From: Bermanella sp040371755
Lineage (GTDB): Bacteria > Pseudomonadota > Gammaproteobacteria > Pseudomonadales > Oceanobacteraceae
Reading direction: 5' to 3'
Length of the DNA: 64,000 bases
Assembly (NCBI RefSeq): GCF_040371755.1
Contig: NZ_BAABWE010000005.1
Location: 62,001 to 126,000, forward strand
Of the stretch, positions 44,801 to 53,274 are shown piece after piece; within the stretch, counting starts at the first letter, position 1, and every line of letters begins with the position of its first letter. Under the pieces are notes generated by a model, which saw only the letters and a list, made by a program, of their open reading frames with translations, had not been told where the DNA came from and did not search any database. The position numbers and the translations under genes were made by a program.

Positions 44801-45495
44801 GCGTGTTTACCTTCGGGATTGGCAGGTAGCTCGAAGTTAGAAGGCGTTAATGATAGGTATGTTGTTGTAAAATCCTTCTGGAAATAGCTAAAGCCTTCAT
44901 AAACGTTAAGTACTTTAAAACTCTCGGCATCATCCTCATAAATAATCGCTAATGCCCAACCCCCAACTACAGACTGGGTATCACATTGACCGCCGTCATC
45001 ACGTATATCCATATTTGAAACGGTATAGGTCGCATTACGAGTGACAGAGATAATACTGGTAACATCCGCCACGGCGCTATAGAAGTAACTGTGGTAATAC
45101 GAATTTGGGTCTGTTTCATTGGCTTCGGTATAGGTGCGAACCGCGCTAACTGTTTGGCCGTTCAACGTCACACTGGAGTCAATATCTGCGTTTGAATCCC
45201 CGTAAGCAGAAGCTGCCCAATATAAATAAGCTTTTTCAATGGTGGCATTGGTTGGAATGGTGCTTAGCGGGTTTGAAGATGACGTACCAAAGGTGCAAGG
45301 GGCAGTACCATTTGATGCGGTACGAAAAGAGCCACCAGTAAGTTGGAAGTTTAGGTTGCCAGCGTAACTTTCTAAGAGTGATACGGTGGTACCAGAAAAT
45401 CCGTAGTTACTTGCAAGCATGGCAAAGCACAACAGCAAGATTTTGACGGCTGCTTTAGGGCTTCTAATGAGAATAAGACCTACTTCTAACTTCAA
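41848..45495 (-). CDS. Exported multi-module DUF11-like protein, 1215 residues
   Basis: This is the first gene of the operon. After a signal sequence (AVKILLLCFAMLASNYGFSG) comes an N-terminal domain to about 340 with KAYLYWAASAYGDSNADI and SNMDIRDDGGQCDTQSVVGG, resembling DUF3344-type domains. At least four beta-sandwich modules follow. Two have the near-identical phrase GGANGTGYLDI (about 540 and 670), a sign of internal duplication. The C-terminal module reads FPKAIPGAEIIYSINAVNSG and closes with FQYQIRLN. It is acidic and probably fibrous. It may be an adhesin or the main shaft of a surface structure; this is inference. Confidence 0.82.
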   Translation of the reverse strand: MKLEVGLILIRSPKAAVKILLLCFAMLASNYGFSGTTVSLLESYAGNLNFQLTGGSFRTASNGTAPCTFGTSSSNPLSTIPTNATIEKAYLYWAASAYGDSNADIDSSVTLNGQTVSAVRTYTEANETDPNSYYHSYFYSAVADVTSIISVTRNATYTVSNMDIRDDGGQCDTQSVVGGWALAIIYEDDAESFKVLNVYEGFSYFQKDFTTTYLSLTPSNFELPANPEGKHAHITWEGDDTLGGGSEFLSFEGNELTDSSGGNSSGNQFDSYSNIEGGLTTYGVDIDAYDISSYLVQGDTSVSTVYSADQDGVLLTAEIISVSNIPVADLQVTTSNPTGWTQGTNITKTFTISNNGPNDVPAQSTRFTTTLPSEYTFNGTQGDSDWVCSQSGQQLSCIYQPKLRSGWSDYLDISISIAGGTAGSTVDWSVTVDHDTAPYDIFDNHAPNDTYTVSSPIVSIPVVDLSSSSKTYSNLNGDSLLAGDTLQYTITVKDSSGLGTSGIQLYDDMPNWIDSYTITSLPSGAVSNSQATGGANGTGYLDIQNIFAPAGGEAQIIFEVQVSNSAPDGASLQNTATISYNSNDWIVDTGDITVVAPDLSPSTVVISDFDGGLFTAGNIIEVTITLDDENDIDINNLSVTADLPSFITQVNVTGIPSGATDNTLSTGGANGTGYLDISGISFASGDTASITLLLTTDASTPTGTTFDLSALLNLNSSNWNIDSNTIEVLDSYTPTSGNKQLYIDTGSGMSRSRPSDGTTDLSPETQRSWTLTPALQDDLTFDLTNIAVEMKVNGHRNRTTRATFTYTLSDTNGTVLASKVLTNVDIESSNGIIDVSTTLDKNPSQPNEYTVSAGNGLILTMRNDARRDSTSNNRRVTIHIFDEADTQGDNSSRLADGYSAVIINASTVINVESIDVYSAAYIDNNSDFIDDSGATLITSSQPDTELSVRATVSDPFGAFDITNANLTIEKNNGTLYDFGSGTNIDMVAIDDPSDDTTSATKTFEMPFTLLEENEIINGWTITVIADEGVEGDVSHTGVDGFTVLPFQPNIAITKSLEVNYDPVNGYKTIGVFPKAIPGAEIIYSINAVNSGRGASDDTSIKLQDTIPVHSELFIGNLSCLSRGPGTGSGPICYIDGTTPNESDLTYNFTALDSATDHISFSQDGIDFSYEPVDSGDGYDPSIRFIRISPSGQFKKSDKNNTYSPEFTFQYQIRLN

Positions 45496-46222
45496 GTTAT
45501 TACCATTTGTATAGTCTGGTTTTAGTTTCGTAATCTAATGTTATTTGTGGGCACTACCTAAGTCAATAATGTGACTTGGTTCTCTTATTGAAAGAATTGG
45601 GCCAAGTAACTTGTTCATTTTATTAGAAAAATTAAACTGCCTTATATTGGGGCGTAAGCGCACCGTATAAGGGATTATTGTGCCATATTCTACTTTAATC
45701 GGGGTTTTATCTTATTTTTGGGTGTTTTTTTGAGCTAATTGCGAGTAGGGTTAAAACTACAGAGGAAGTGTAAAGATTAATCAATTTTGGAATTAAATGT
45801 TAAATAGTTATTTAAAAGTGACATATTTGGTCACAAATGCATAAAAATTCTCACAAAGATCAGAGAATGGGGCTTTCGAGTGAATATGTTTTGTGTTGGT
45901 AAATACTAAGGTTAACGAGAATAATTAGTATTCCTTGTGGTTTGCTCTATGTTAGTAGGAGTTGCTATTGAAGGGTGTAAGGCGTTAAAAATTCAGTGTT
46001 TGCCATGATTTTGGCGTTCCTCATCTATTTTACTGTTTAGTGGTATAACCCTTTAATTTAGAGGTTTGCTTAATATGGAGGGTGCCGCGATCAGCGCAAA
46101 GAGGTACGCAGGGGTTTTACTTACAAAACAACGGTTAATAAATTGAAGTTAGTTTAAATCTTAGTATATTGCTGAGATTGGAGGTATGGAAATCAAGATA
46201 AATAGAAAGGGGTGTTGAAAAA
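45496..46222. other. 727-base upstream region of the surface operon
   Basis: No gene is supported. It should hold the minus-strand promoter of the five-gene operon and the 3' end of the tRNA unit. Two dyads stand out: a long one at 45640-45672 and GTGAC/GTCAC at 45828-45844. Composition is AT-rich. It is one of the longest non-coding stretches of the window. Confidence 0.5.
45640..45672 (-). promoter_or_regulatory. 33-base dyad upstream of the surface operon
   Basis: CCTTATA and TATAAGG are perfect outer arms; inside them GGGGCG and CGCACC pair with one mismatch around a 4-base loop. It lies about 145 bases before the first start codon, so it could be an operator or a 5'-leader hairpin. No T-run follows on the minus strand. 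Confidence 0.4.
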
Positions 46223-46299
<77 letters not shown>

Positions 46300-46353
46300 A
46301 CTATAAGTATTTAAGTTGTGCAATCAAAAATCAAACTAGACAGTTATGAAAAT

Positions 46354-46430
<77 letters not shown>

Positions 46431-46597
46431 ACAACACCGCTTCTGATTGATTCAACATAACTTGAATCGCGGCTACTTCACTCGCTATTGGCGGTTGCCT
46501 TAGCGAGGTTGCGCATCTTACGGATGAAGCCCTCTTGTGTCAAACGCTTTGTGAAAAAAAACCTAATAAATTCAATTACAAAGCGTCACTTTTGTAC

Positions 46598-49369
46598 TTA
46601 GCTAATACTTTCGTAGCGATTGTTTAAACTACCAAAAAAGCGATCATGTAAGGCGCTGTATTCACTATTGTCGGCGTTCAAAGTAAACCAGCGGCATTGC
46701 AGGGCCCTTAGTTGTTCTTCAATGGTGGGCAGCTTTTGTCCCATGTTTTTCTGTAAACGCTCTACTTGCAATGCCATACGCAGCCCTTGATCTTGTTTTG
46801 GACTTTCAATGTCCAGCGTAATTTCTAATTCTAAGCATAATTTATGGAATGTATCTTCTGAGGGCTCTACTTGGTTGCTTAGGCGTTGTGTAAAAATGTT
46901 TTTTACTTCTGTAGGAATAGCCGCAGACGACACATCAACTGTAAACGAGTTTTCTTGGTCGCTGCTTTGTTCCACTTGGCTAAGCTGTTTAGCAAGGTCT
47001 TGCGCGTTTAGCCATAAAGAATGTTGCGCTTTGGCTTTACTCTGTTTTGCGGCTAACTCAATTTTATTGTTAAGTTCGGCAAGTCGCTTGTCGATAGCGA
47101 TTTTTACCTTTTTAGGTAATTCAATTTGTGTTAGTTGCTGATTTGTTTCGTTTAATTGCTTTTTTAAATGTTGGGGGTTTTCTTCTAATTGTGATTCAAT
47201 ATTGGTAACAAGTTGATTCGCTTGTTCAATGTTTGAATCTAAGCGTTGTTTACGCGCTTCACTGGCTGCATTTCGTTTTTCAAATAATGCATCGCACTGC
47301 TCTCTGAATTGACTCCAAAGTTGGCGCTCAGCACGGCCCGCATTGCCTTTTGTTTTCCATTGGTTTTGAATGTTTTTGCAATCTTCGATGGCTTGGGCGA
47401 TGTCTTCGCTGTCTTTTAGGGCTGTCACTTCATCTATAAGAGCTTGCTTTTGTGAGGCGTTATCTTTGAAGTGCTCAACCAGTTTTGCATGGATAGCTTG
47501 GGTTGCTTCATGAAAACGCTGTAAAATATCTTTTTTAGCAACATGATCCACAGGGGAGAATGTTTTAAATTCGTCGTGTGCTTTATCTAAAATCTGTTGA
47601 ACAGACTTCCAGTTTGGGTTGTGCCAATCGTTTTTGGTGAAGAATTGTTCAAGTTGCTCGCAGATAATGGTGCGTTGCTCTAAATTGTATTGGCGGATTT
47701 TCCCCATTTCTTCAAAGTGTGATTGACACGGCAGGTAAGCTTTATCTGAGGCTTTTTTAAATGTTTGCCAAAGAGCTTGCTGTTGTTTTTGATTAGGCAG
47801 GCTGCCTAAAGCTTTCCATTGCTCTTGTAATTCATGAATGGCTTTAGCTTTTTCTTTTGCAGGCATTTGCGCTTCAATTAGGCCATTCATACTATCACAC
47901 AAGGCTTCAAACTTAGGTAGGGTGGCAAAACCTTGCCAGTCTTTTAAATTATTTAGCGATTGCGTGAGCAACTGGAGTTGTGCTTTTTGTGGCTTTATTT
48001 TGTTTGGTGCGAGCTGATCTAATTGCTTACGAATAGTATTTTGAATATTTTTTGCTTGTTTAACTTGGCCATCGTTAATGGCTTTTTCTAATTGCTCTAA
48101 TAATTGATTAAGAGCTTGGATTACTTGTTTTTCATCTTTATTTAAACTATCTAACGCGGCATTTACTTCTGAAAGTAGCGTGGCATAGCTATTTAATAGT
48201 TTGTTTTTAGGGAATTCATTTGGCCAATTGATTGATTTAATAATGCTATTTAATTGGCTTTTTTGTTCTTTGAGTTCATGGAAAACTTTATTTTCTAAAG
48301 ATGCGTGCAATGGTTTGAAATCAATAGAGGTATCTTCTATGAATCCAAGGCTCGCCTGTAAATTAACTAAGGGCTTTAAAAGGGATTCAAATTCTTTTTT
48401 AATTTGAGGTTCTAATGGTTGCTTTAATTCTAATGCTTGTTGCCATTGCTCGTTAGCTTGACTAATAAGGCTATTGACACTGTTTAAACTTGGTGTGGTG
48501 GATTTGCATTCTAAGGTGAATGTTTCTAAGGAATTAATGCAATTGAGTTGCAGTTCTTGTGCCTGAGATTTTGCAGCTAGATCGGCATTAAGTTTATTTT
48601 GTATTGCTTGCTGTTCAGTTAATACGGCTTCGCATAGCTTAATGTTTTTAGCGAATAATTCGGATTGAACCATGCTCCCATCGACTTTTTCCCAAGACTG
48701 CTTAAGAAACGCTAATTGCCCCGCGTAGGTTGGGCTAAATGCTTGAGTTGTTAGTGATTGTATATCGTTAAGTAATTTATCGATGTGGGCTTGCTTGGCT
48801 TGAGTGCTGGCTTCTTCTGCAGAAATGTCGGTTAATTTAGTTTTGGCTAAACGCACAAGATTTTTGTCTTTATTTAAAAAGCGTTGCTCTATGGTTTTTA
48901 ATTTGTCTTTACTTGTTATTAACTGTGCAGCCAAAGCTCGGCTTTTTGCGCTTGGAGATTGCAATATAAAGTCAAATAACGTGTTTTCGTCTTGAATTTT
49001 AGCAATAGCAGCTTGAGCGAGATCTTGATTACTTGAGTAGGTGGCAATGGACATTAATACGGCGGGTTCGTCAATTTTTGATAGGTTCTCTAGGCGACTA
49101 TCAGCTTGATCTGAATTGAGTGTTGTGGTCAAAAAACGCTCAATGGCGGCGTGTTTTATGTTACCGTCTTTTTGGTTAAAAAATGTTTGTAACGTTTTAG
49201 GGTTTTCGATGAGGCTGATTGCTTTTAAACGAACTGCGTTATCGGTATCTTCTGATGCAATTTGAGCCAGTATTTCAGGCTCAATCGTTTGATCTAGGGC
49301 GTTTAAGCGCACTTTGGAGTCTGAATGTTGCCACTTCGGGGTAAATAGATTTTTTAAAAATGCTGCCAT
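46598..49369 (-). CDS. DUF349 repeat protein
   Basis: This is a 923-residue soluble, almost wholly helical protein, rich in Gln, Leu, Lys and Asn. The first 190 residues are HEAT-like (VRLKAISLIENPKTLQTF; AAIERFL). The rest holds several DUF349 units with the recurrent words QEQWKALGSLP, KNIQNQWKTKGNAG and LWQTFKKASDKAY. Such proteins are found in many Gammaproteobacteria, and no biochemical function is settled. AGGCGGAC precedes the ATG. It has no gene partner. Confidence 0.85.
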   Translation of the reverse strand: MAAFLKNLFTPKWQHSDSKVRLNALDQTIEPEILAQIASEDTDNAVRLKAISLIENPKTLQTFFNQKDGNIKHAAIERFLTTTLNSDQADSRLENLSKIDEPAVLMSIATYSSNQDLAQAAIAKIQDENTLFDFILQSPSAKSRALAAQLITSKDKLKTIEQRFLNKDKNLVRLAKTKLTDISAEEASTQAKQAHIDKLLNDIQSLTTQAFSPTYAGQLAFLKQSWEKVDGSMVQSELFAKNIKLCEAVLTEQQAIQNKLNADLAAKSQAQELQLNCINSLETFTLECKSTTPSLNSVNSLISQANEQWQQALELKQPLEPQIKKEFESLLKPLVNLQASLGFIEDTSIDFKPLHASLENKVFHELKEQKSQLNSIIKSINWPNEFPKNKLLNSYATLLSEVNAALDSLNKDEKQVIQALNQLLEQLEKAINDGQVKQAKNIQNTIRKQLDQLAPNKIKPQKAQLQLLTQSLNNLKDWQGFATLPKFEALCDSMNGLIEAQMPAKEKAKAIHELQEQWKALGSLPNQKQQQALWQTFKKASDKAYLPCQSHFEEMGKIRQYNLEQRTIICEQLEQFFTKNDWHNPNWKSVQQILDKAHDEFKTFSPVDHVAKKDILQRFHEATQAIHAKLVEHFKDNASQKQALIDEVTALKDSEDIAQAIEDCKNIQNQWKTKGNAGRAERQLWSQFREQCDALFEKRNAASEARKQRLDSNIEQANQLVTNIESQLEENPQHLKKQLNETNQQLTQIELPKKVKIAIDKRLAELNNKIELAAKQSKAKAQHSLWLNAQDLAKQLSQVEQSSDQENSFTVDVSSAAIPTEVKNIFTQRLSNQVEPSEDTFHKLCLELEITLDIESPKQDQGLRMALQVERLQKNMGQKLPTIEEQLRALQCRWFTLNADNSEYSALHDRFFGSLNNRYESIS

Positions 49370-49905
49370 GGTGTCCGCCTAACATTGCCAAAATCACTGG
49401 CTAATACAAAATAAAGAGGGCTCATTCTACTGGCAGAATAAATTGAGGCAAGCTTTGCACCTACGTACCAGTAATCACGGGCCTTTAGTCATTCTAATTC
49501 GCTTGTATGACTACCAGAAAACAACTAAAAATAATAATTATTGGCTAACCTCATGTAAAAAGGCATCTCCAATAAACCTGATTCTTATGAAATTGTAAAT
49601 TTGTACTTCTATGAAGGCTGGCTGTTGCAGTGTAAGTCTTGTATGAAAAACCAACAGAATGATCAGTTATACGTAGATATAAATGATTTAACTATGTATT
49701 ACCAAATAGGGATAGGCATTTGTATCAATTTTGAAATCTGCCCGATACAGTCCCTTTGAGAAAAAGATAATACACTTTTTAGTACTTAGGTAAGCCATGA
49801 ATATCTGTGAGAGCTGACCATTAAGAGAGAAAATCTAGCATCTTAAAACAGCATTACTAAACGTGTTAGAATCCCATTGATTGAATAGACAGCAGTCGGC
49901 ATTTT
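49370..49905. other. 536-base gap between DUF349 gene and sbcB
   Basis: It holds the divergent promoters of both genes. A 38-codon frame at 49643-49759 (MKNQQNDQLYVDINDL...) has no ribosome binding site and I do not call it. I see no RNA gene or strong hairpin. Confidence 0.45.
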
Positions 49906-51348
49906 ATGAGTGAAACCATTTTTTGGTATGATTTTGAAACCTTTGGCGCAAGCCCTATTTGGGATAGGCCATCGCAATTTGCGGGTATTCGCACCGACTT
50001 AGACTTAAATATTGTCGGTGAGCCTGAGAATTTTTATTGTCGTCAGGCTGATGACTATTTACCACACCCAATCGCCTGTTTAATTACCGGCATAAGTCCT
50101 CAAACGTGCCAGCGAAAAGGGCTAGCCGAAACCGATTTTATTGCCCGTATTAACGATCTATTCTCTCAATCTGCAACCTGTGTCGCTGGCTATAACAGTA
50201 TTCGCTTTGATGATGAGGTGACTCGTAACACCCTATATCGCAACTTTTTAGACCCATATCAGCGTGAATGGCAAAACGGAAATAGCCGTTGGGATATTCT
50301 GGATATGATGCGTTGTGCTTACGCATTACGCCCAGAGGGCATTAACTGGCCTAAGGGTGAAGATGGCAAAGTCAGCTTTCGACTGGAAAAATTAAGCGCC
50401 GCCAATGGCATTGTCCATGAAAATGCTCATGATGCACTAAGTGACGTATATGCCACCATTGGTCTTGCAAAATTAGTGAAAGAAAAACAACCTAAATTGT
50501 ATGAGCACTTATTTAACTTGCGCCGTAAAGATGCTGTTGCCCCCTTACTGGATACCGTTAACTTACGCCCTGTATTACACATCACAGGCATGATTTCAGT
50601 GGATAAAGGCTGCGCCGCCATGATGGTGCCACTGGCTATGGACCCAAAAAATAAAAATTCAGTTATGTGTTTTGATTTAATGCAAAACCCAGCTGATTTA
50701 TTTGAATTAAGCGTTGAACAAATCCAACAACGATTATTTACCAGTAAAGCCGAACTAGAGGCCCAAGGGCTTGAGCGCATTGCGTTAAAAAATATACACA
50801 TCAATAAATGTCCTGTAGTGCTACCGGGAAAAATGGTCACTCCGGATATTGCTGAAAAATGGCAATTGGATGGAGCTAAAATGCGTGAGCATTTAGCCAT
50901 GATCAAAGAATACCAATCGAAAGGTCATAACTTAAAAGAAAAGCTTCAAGCGGTTATGCATAAAGAGTTTGCCGATCAAACCGATCCAGATGCCATGTTG
51001 TATACAGGGGGATTTTTCAGTCCATCGGATAAATCGGCCATGGCTAATATTCGCCAAGCTCACCCAGAAGCACTGGATGACATGCCGTTTGCCTTTCAAG
51101 ATCGCCGTTTAGAGGAAATGCTGTTTCGTTATCGCGCCCGTAATTATTTAGAAACCCTAAATTCAGACGAACGTGAAAAATGGGAAGAGTACCGCAAACA
51201 AAAATTGCTTGGCCCAAACAATGGCCAATATCTTAACTACGAACAATTTGCCAAAGCCATTAATGACGCGGCGCAAACTGCACCAGTTGAGCAGCATGAG
51301 CTACTACAAGAGTTGGCAACCTATGCGGAGAGTATTTATCCGTTTTAA
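49906..51348 (+). CDS. sbcB: Exodeoxyribonuclease I
   Basis: This is a 480-residue DnaQ-fold 3'-5' single-strand exonuclease. FWYDFETFGASP near the start gives the first metal ligands (Asp9, Glu11), GYNSIRFDDEVTRN is the second motif, and NAHDALSDVYATIGLAK the third. The SH3-like and helical C-terminal domains follow (RRLEEMLFRYRARNYLETL). Length and order match Escherichia coli ExoI. It works in recombination and mismatch repair. Confidence 0.96.
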   Translation: MSETIFWYDFETFGASPIWDRPSQFAGIRTDLDLNIVGEPENFYCRQADDYLPHPIACLITGISPQTCQRKGLAETDFIARINDLFSQSATCVAGYNSIRFDDEVTRNTLYRNFLDPYQREWQNGNSRWDILDMMRCAYALRPEGINWPKGEDGKVSFRLEKLSAANGIVHENAHDALSDVYATIGLAKLVKEKQPKLYEHLFNLRRKDAVAPLLDTVNLRPVLHITGMISVDKGCAAMMVPLAMDPKNKNSVMCFDLMQNPADLFELSVEQIQQRLFTSKAELEAQGLERIALKNIHINKCPVVLPGKMVTPDIAEKWQLDGAKMREHLAMIKEYQSKGHNLKEKLQAVMHKEFADQTDPDAMLYTGGFFSPSDKSAMANIRQAHPEALDDMPFAFQDRRLEEMLFRYRARNYLETLNSDEREKWEEYRKQKLLGPNNGQYLNYEQFAKAINDAAQTAPVEQHELLQELATYAESIYPF

Positions 51349-51374
51349 AATAACTCGAGTTTAAGAATTATGAG

Positions 51375-51995
51375 TTACTTAATCATGTTTACTAACTCAC
51401 CCCACACATGTTCCATCAACAATGGCTGTGCTTTGGCTGTTGGGTGCAACCCATCTCTTTGAATGTACTCTGCGCGATTCTCGCTATTTATCACTTGTTC
51501 TAGTGGCGCCAATAAAAACGGCACATAGGCAATGTTGTTGTCTTTTGCTAGTTGATCAAACGCGGTACTAAACATCTGCCCAAAACGTTTGCCATAGTTA
51601 TTGGGTACGCGGATTCCCACTAGCAGCACCTTAGCGTTAGCCTGTAAACTCTTTGATATCATGGTTTGTAGGTTGTTTTTCATTTGTGCGATGGACAAGC
51701 CCCGCAGGCCGTCATTGGCACCCAGTTCTAAAACAACGAGGCTGGGTTTGGTTAGCTGTAATAATTGGTTAATTTGTCTAAGGCCTTCAGCTGATGTTTG
51801 CCCACTTATACTGGCATTATGAACTTTGAATTTGTGGTTGTTTTTATCTAATTTATTTTGCAGTAGAGTAGGCCAACTTTCTTTGATTTCAATGCCATAA
51901 CCGGCGCTTAAACTATCCCCTAGAATTAATATGGTTTTTTCTGCAAGTGCAGGATTTCCCCATAGAATACAAAAGCAAACAATAATATAACGCAT
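51375..51995 (-). CDS. tesA: TesA-like GDSL esterase/lysophospholipase
   Basis: This 206-residue periplasmic SGNH hydrolase has a signal peptide (IIVCFCILWGNPALA|EK). The blocks ILGDSLSAGYGI (Ser28), NASISGQTSAEGL, LELGANDGLRGL and DGLHPTAKAQ supply Ser, Gly, Asn, Asp and His. I chose the ATG at 51995: AGGTGG precedes it and the signal peptide begins there. The frame is open up to 52196 but that part has no family likeness. Confidence 0.93.
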   Translation of the reverse strand: MRYIIVCFCILWGNPALAEKTILILGDSLSAGYGIEIKESWPTLLQNKLDKNNHKFKVHNASISGQTSAEGLRQINQLLQLTKPSLVVLELGANDGLRGLSIAQMKNNLQTMISKSLQANAKVLLVGIRVPNNYGKRFGQMFSTAFDQLAKDNNIAYVPFLLAPLEQVINSENRAEYIQRDGLHPTAKAQPLLMEHVWGELVNMIK

Positions 51996-52168
51996 AGTAC
52001 CACCTAAACTGTTTGAGCTTATCTTAGAGGGCGGAATGCTTCTGTGCAATGCGGGAACAGTTGCATCAGTGTGTTGTATTAGTTGACTAGTATATGGGGT
52101 AGGCATAGGCGCATAATAAGCGTATATTGCAGCCCCTTTTTCGCCAGTTTCCAACCATAAGAGTCTAT

Positions 52169-53068
52169 ATGTCAGCAGTATTTGAGCCTTGGTCATTTCA
52201 GATTAAAACCGACTTCACCCTTAGTGGCTGGCGTACTCGTTTTACTGGTAAGCCTGTGATTGTGTTTTTTCACGGAAATGGCTTCAGTGGATTAAGTTAC
52301 CGCCCAATGCTAGATGCCTTAGCCAGTGATTTTGATTTAATCGTACCTGACTTACCAGGCCATGGTGATAGTGGATTTGCTAGTGATTTAAGCGGCTGGA
52401 ACGACACTGCCCGTTATATGCGCAGTGTGTTAAATAGCTTTTCTCATCAGATTCAAGCGACAGTGCCGATTTTAGGCTTAGGTCATAGTTATGGTGGGAT
52501 TATGACGGCCTTGATTGCGGGGTCTGATCAAAATCGTTTTAAGAAAACTCTGTTGCTTGATCCTGTGATATTTTCTTCCGGTATGTTGTTTGTTAAGGGC
52601 TTATCTGAGTGGTTAGGCTTGGCAGAGCAAACTGACTTGGTTAAAAAAACCAAAAAGCGTCAAGATAGCTGGGCTTCTAAGCAAGAAGCTTATGAGTATT
52701 TTGAGGGCCGCGGGATATTCAAAAACTGGGCTCCAGAGTCATTACAAGCCTATATTGACGACGCTCTTATGGACAAACCAGAGGGCGAAGTGGGTGTAAC
52801 CCTAAAGTGTCCAACCTCGGTGGAGGCAAAGATATTTGCCAGTTATCCAAAGCGCTTATGGTCTAATTTGAGACATACCCGTACACCTTGTAAAATCCTC
52901 ATGGGTAAAGAGTCTTACCCATTTATTGCTAAATCGGCTGCGAAATTAGAACCTCTTAAAATGTTCCAAACCGAAAAGGTAGAAGGAGGGCATTGCTTTA
53001 TGCAAGAACGTCCAATTGAAACAGCTAAGATGATTAAGGATTGGTTCCTGCAAGATCGTATATTGTAA
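52169..53068 (+). CDS. Alpha/beta hydrolase
   Basis: This 299-residue protein has the oxyanion turn VFFHGNGFSGLSYRPM, DLPGHGDSG, the nucleophile elbow GHSYGG with Ser107, and a C-terminal GGHCF for the catalytic His. The lid region (about 145-215) is large. I prefer the ATG at 52169 to the in-frame TTG at 52127. Its substrate is unknown. It is divergent from tesA, and an intrinsic terminator follows. Confidence 0.88.
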   Translation: MSAVFEPWSFQIKTDFTLSGWRTRFTGKPVIVFFHGNGFSGLSYRPMLDALASDFDLIVPDLPGHGDSGFASDLSGWNDTARYMRSVLNSFSHQIQATVPILGLGHSYGGIMTALIAGSDQNRFKKTLLLDPVIFSSGMLFVKGLSEWLGLAEQTDLVKKTKKRQDSWASKQEAYEYFEGRGIFKNWAPESLQAYIDDALMDKPEGEVGVTLKCPTSVEAKIFASYPKRLWSNLRHTRTPCKILMGKESYPFIAKSAAKLEPLKMFQTEKVEGGHCFMQERPIETAKMIKDWFLQDRIL

Positions 53069-53082
53069 CCTTGGCCACATAT

Positions 53083-53113
53083 AGCCAGCGCCTTTTCTGG
53101 GTGCTGGCTTTTA
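53083..53113 (+). terminator. Intrinsic terminator after the alpha/beta hydrolase
   Basis: AGCCAGC (53083-53089) pairs with GCTGGCT (53103-53109), extended inward by a few pairs, and a T-rich stretch follows. Confidence 0.85.
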
Positions 53114-53274
53114 TCTTACCTCCTGCTTATCCCTTTTTGTTTCTCTTTAAAGCTTAGATATGAGCATTTGCTCATAAGGATTTGTATTGGTACTATAAGT
53201 TAACTTAAGCCCGATTAATAACCATAAAAATACCGAACTTGATGCCAATCGACTATTCCAAGCAGGAATCAAAA

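Noticed and set aside
45828..45844. GTGAC-N7-GTCAC as a CRP site
   Set aside because: The spacing does not fit TGTGA-N6-TCACA; it stays only a dyad of unknown meaning.
49643..49759. 38-codon frame upstream of sbcB
   Set aside because: No ribosome binding site and no recognisable sequence.
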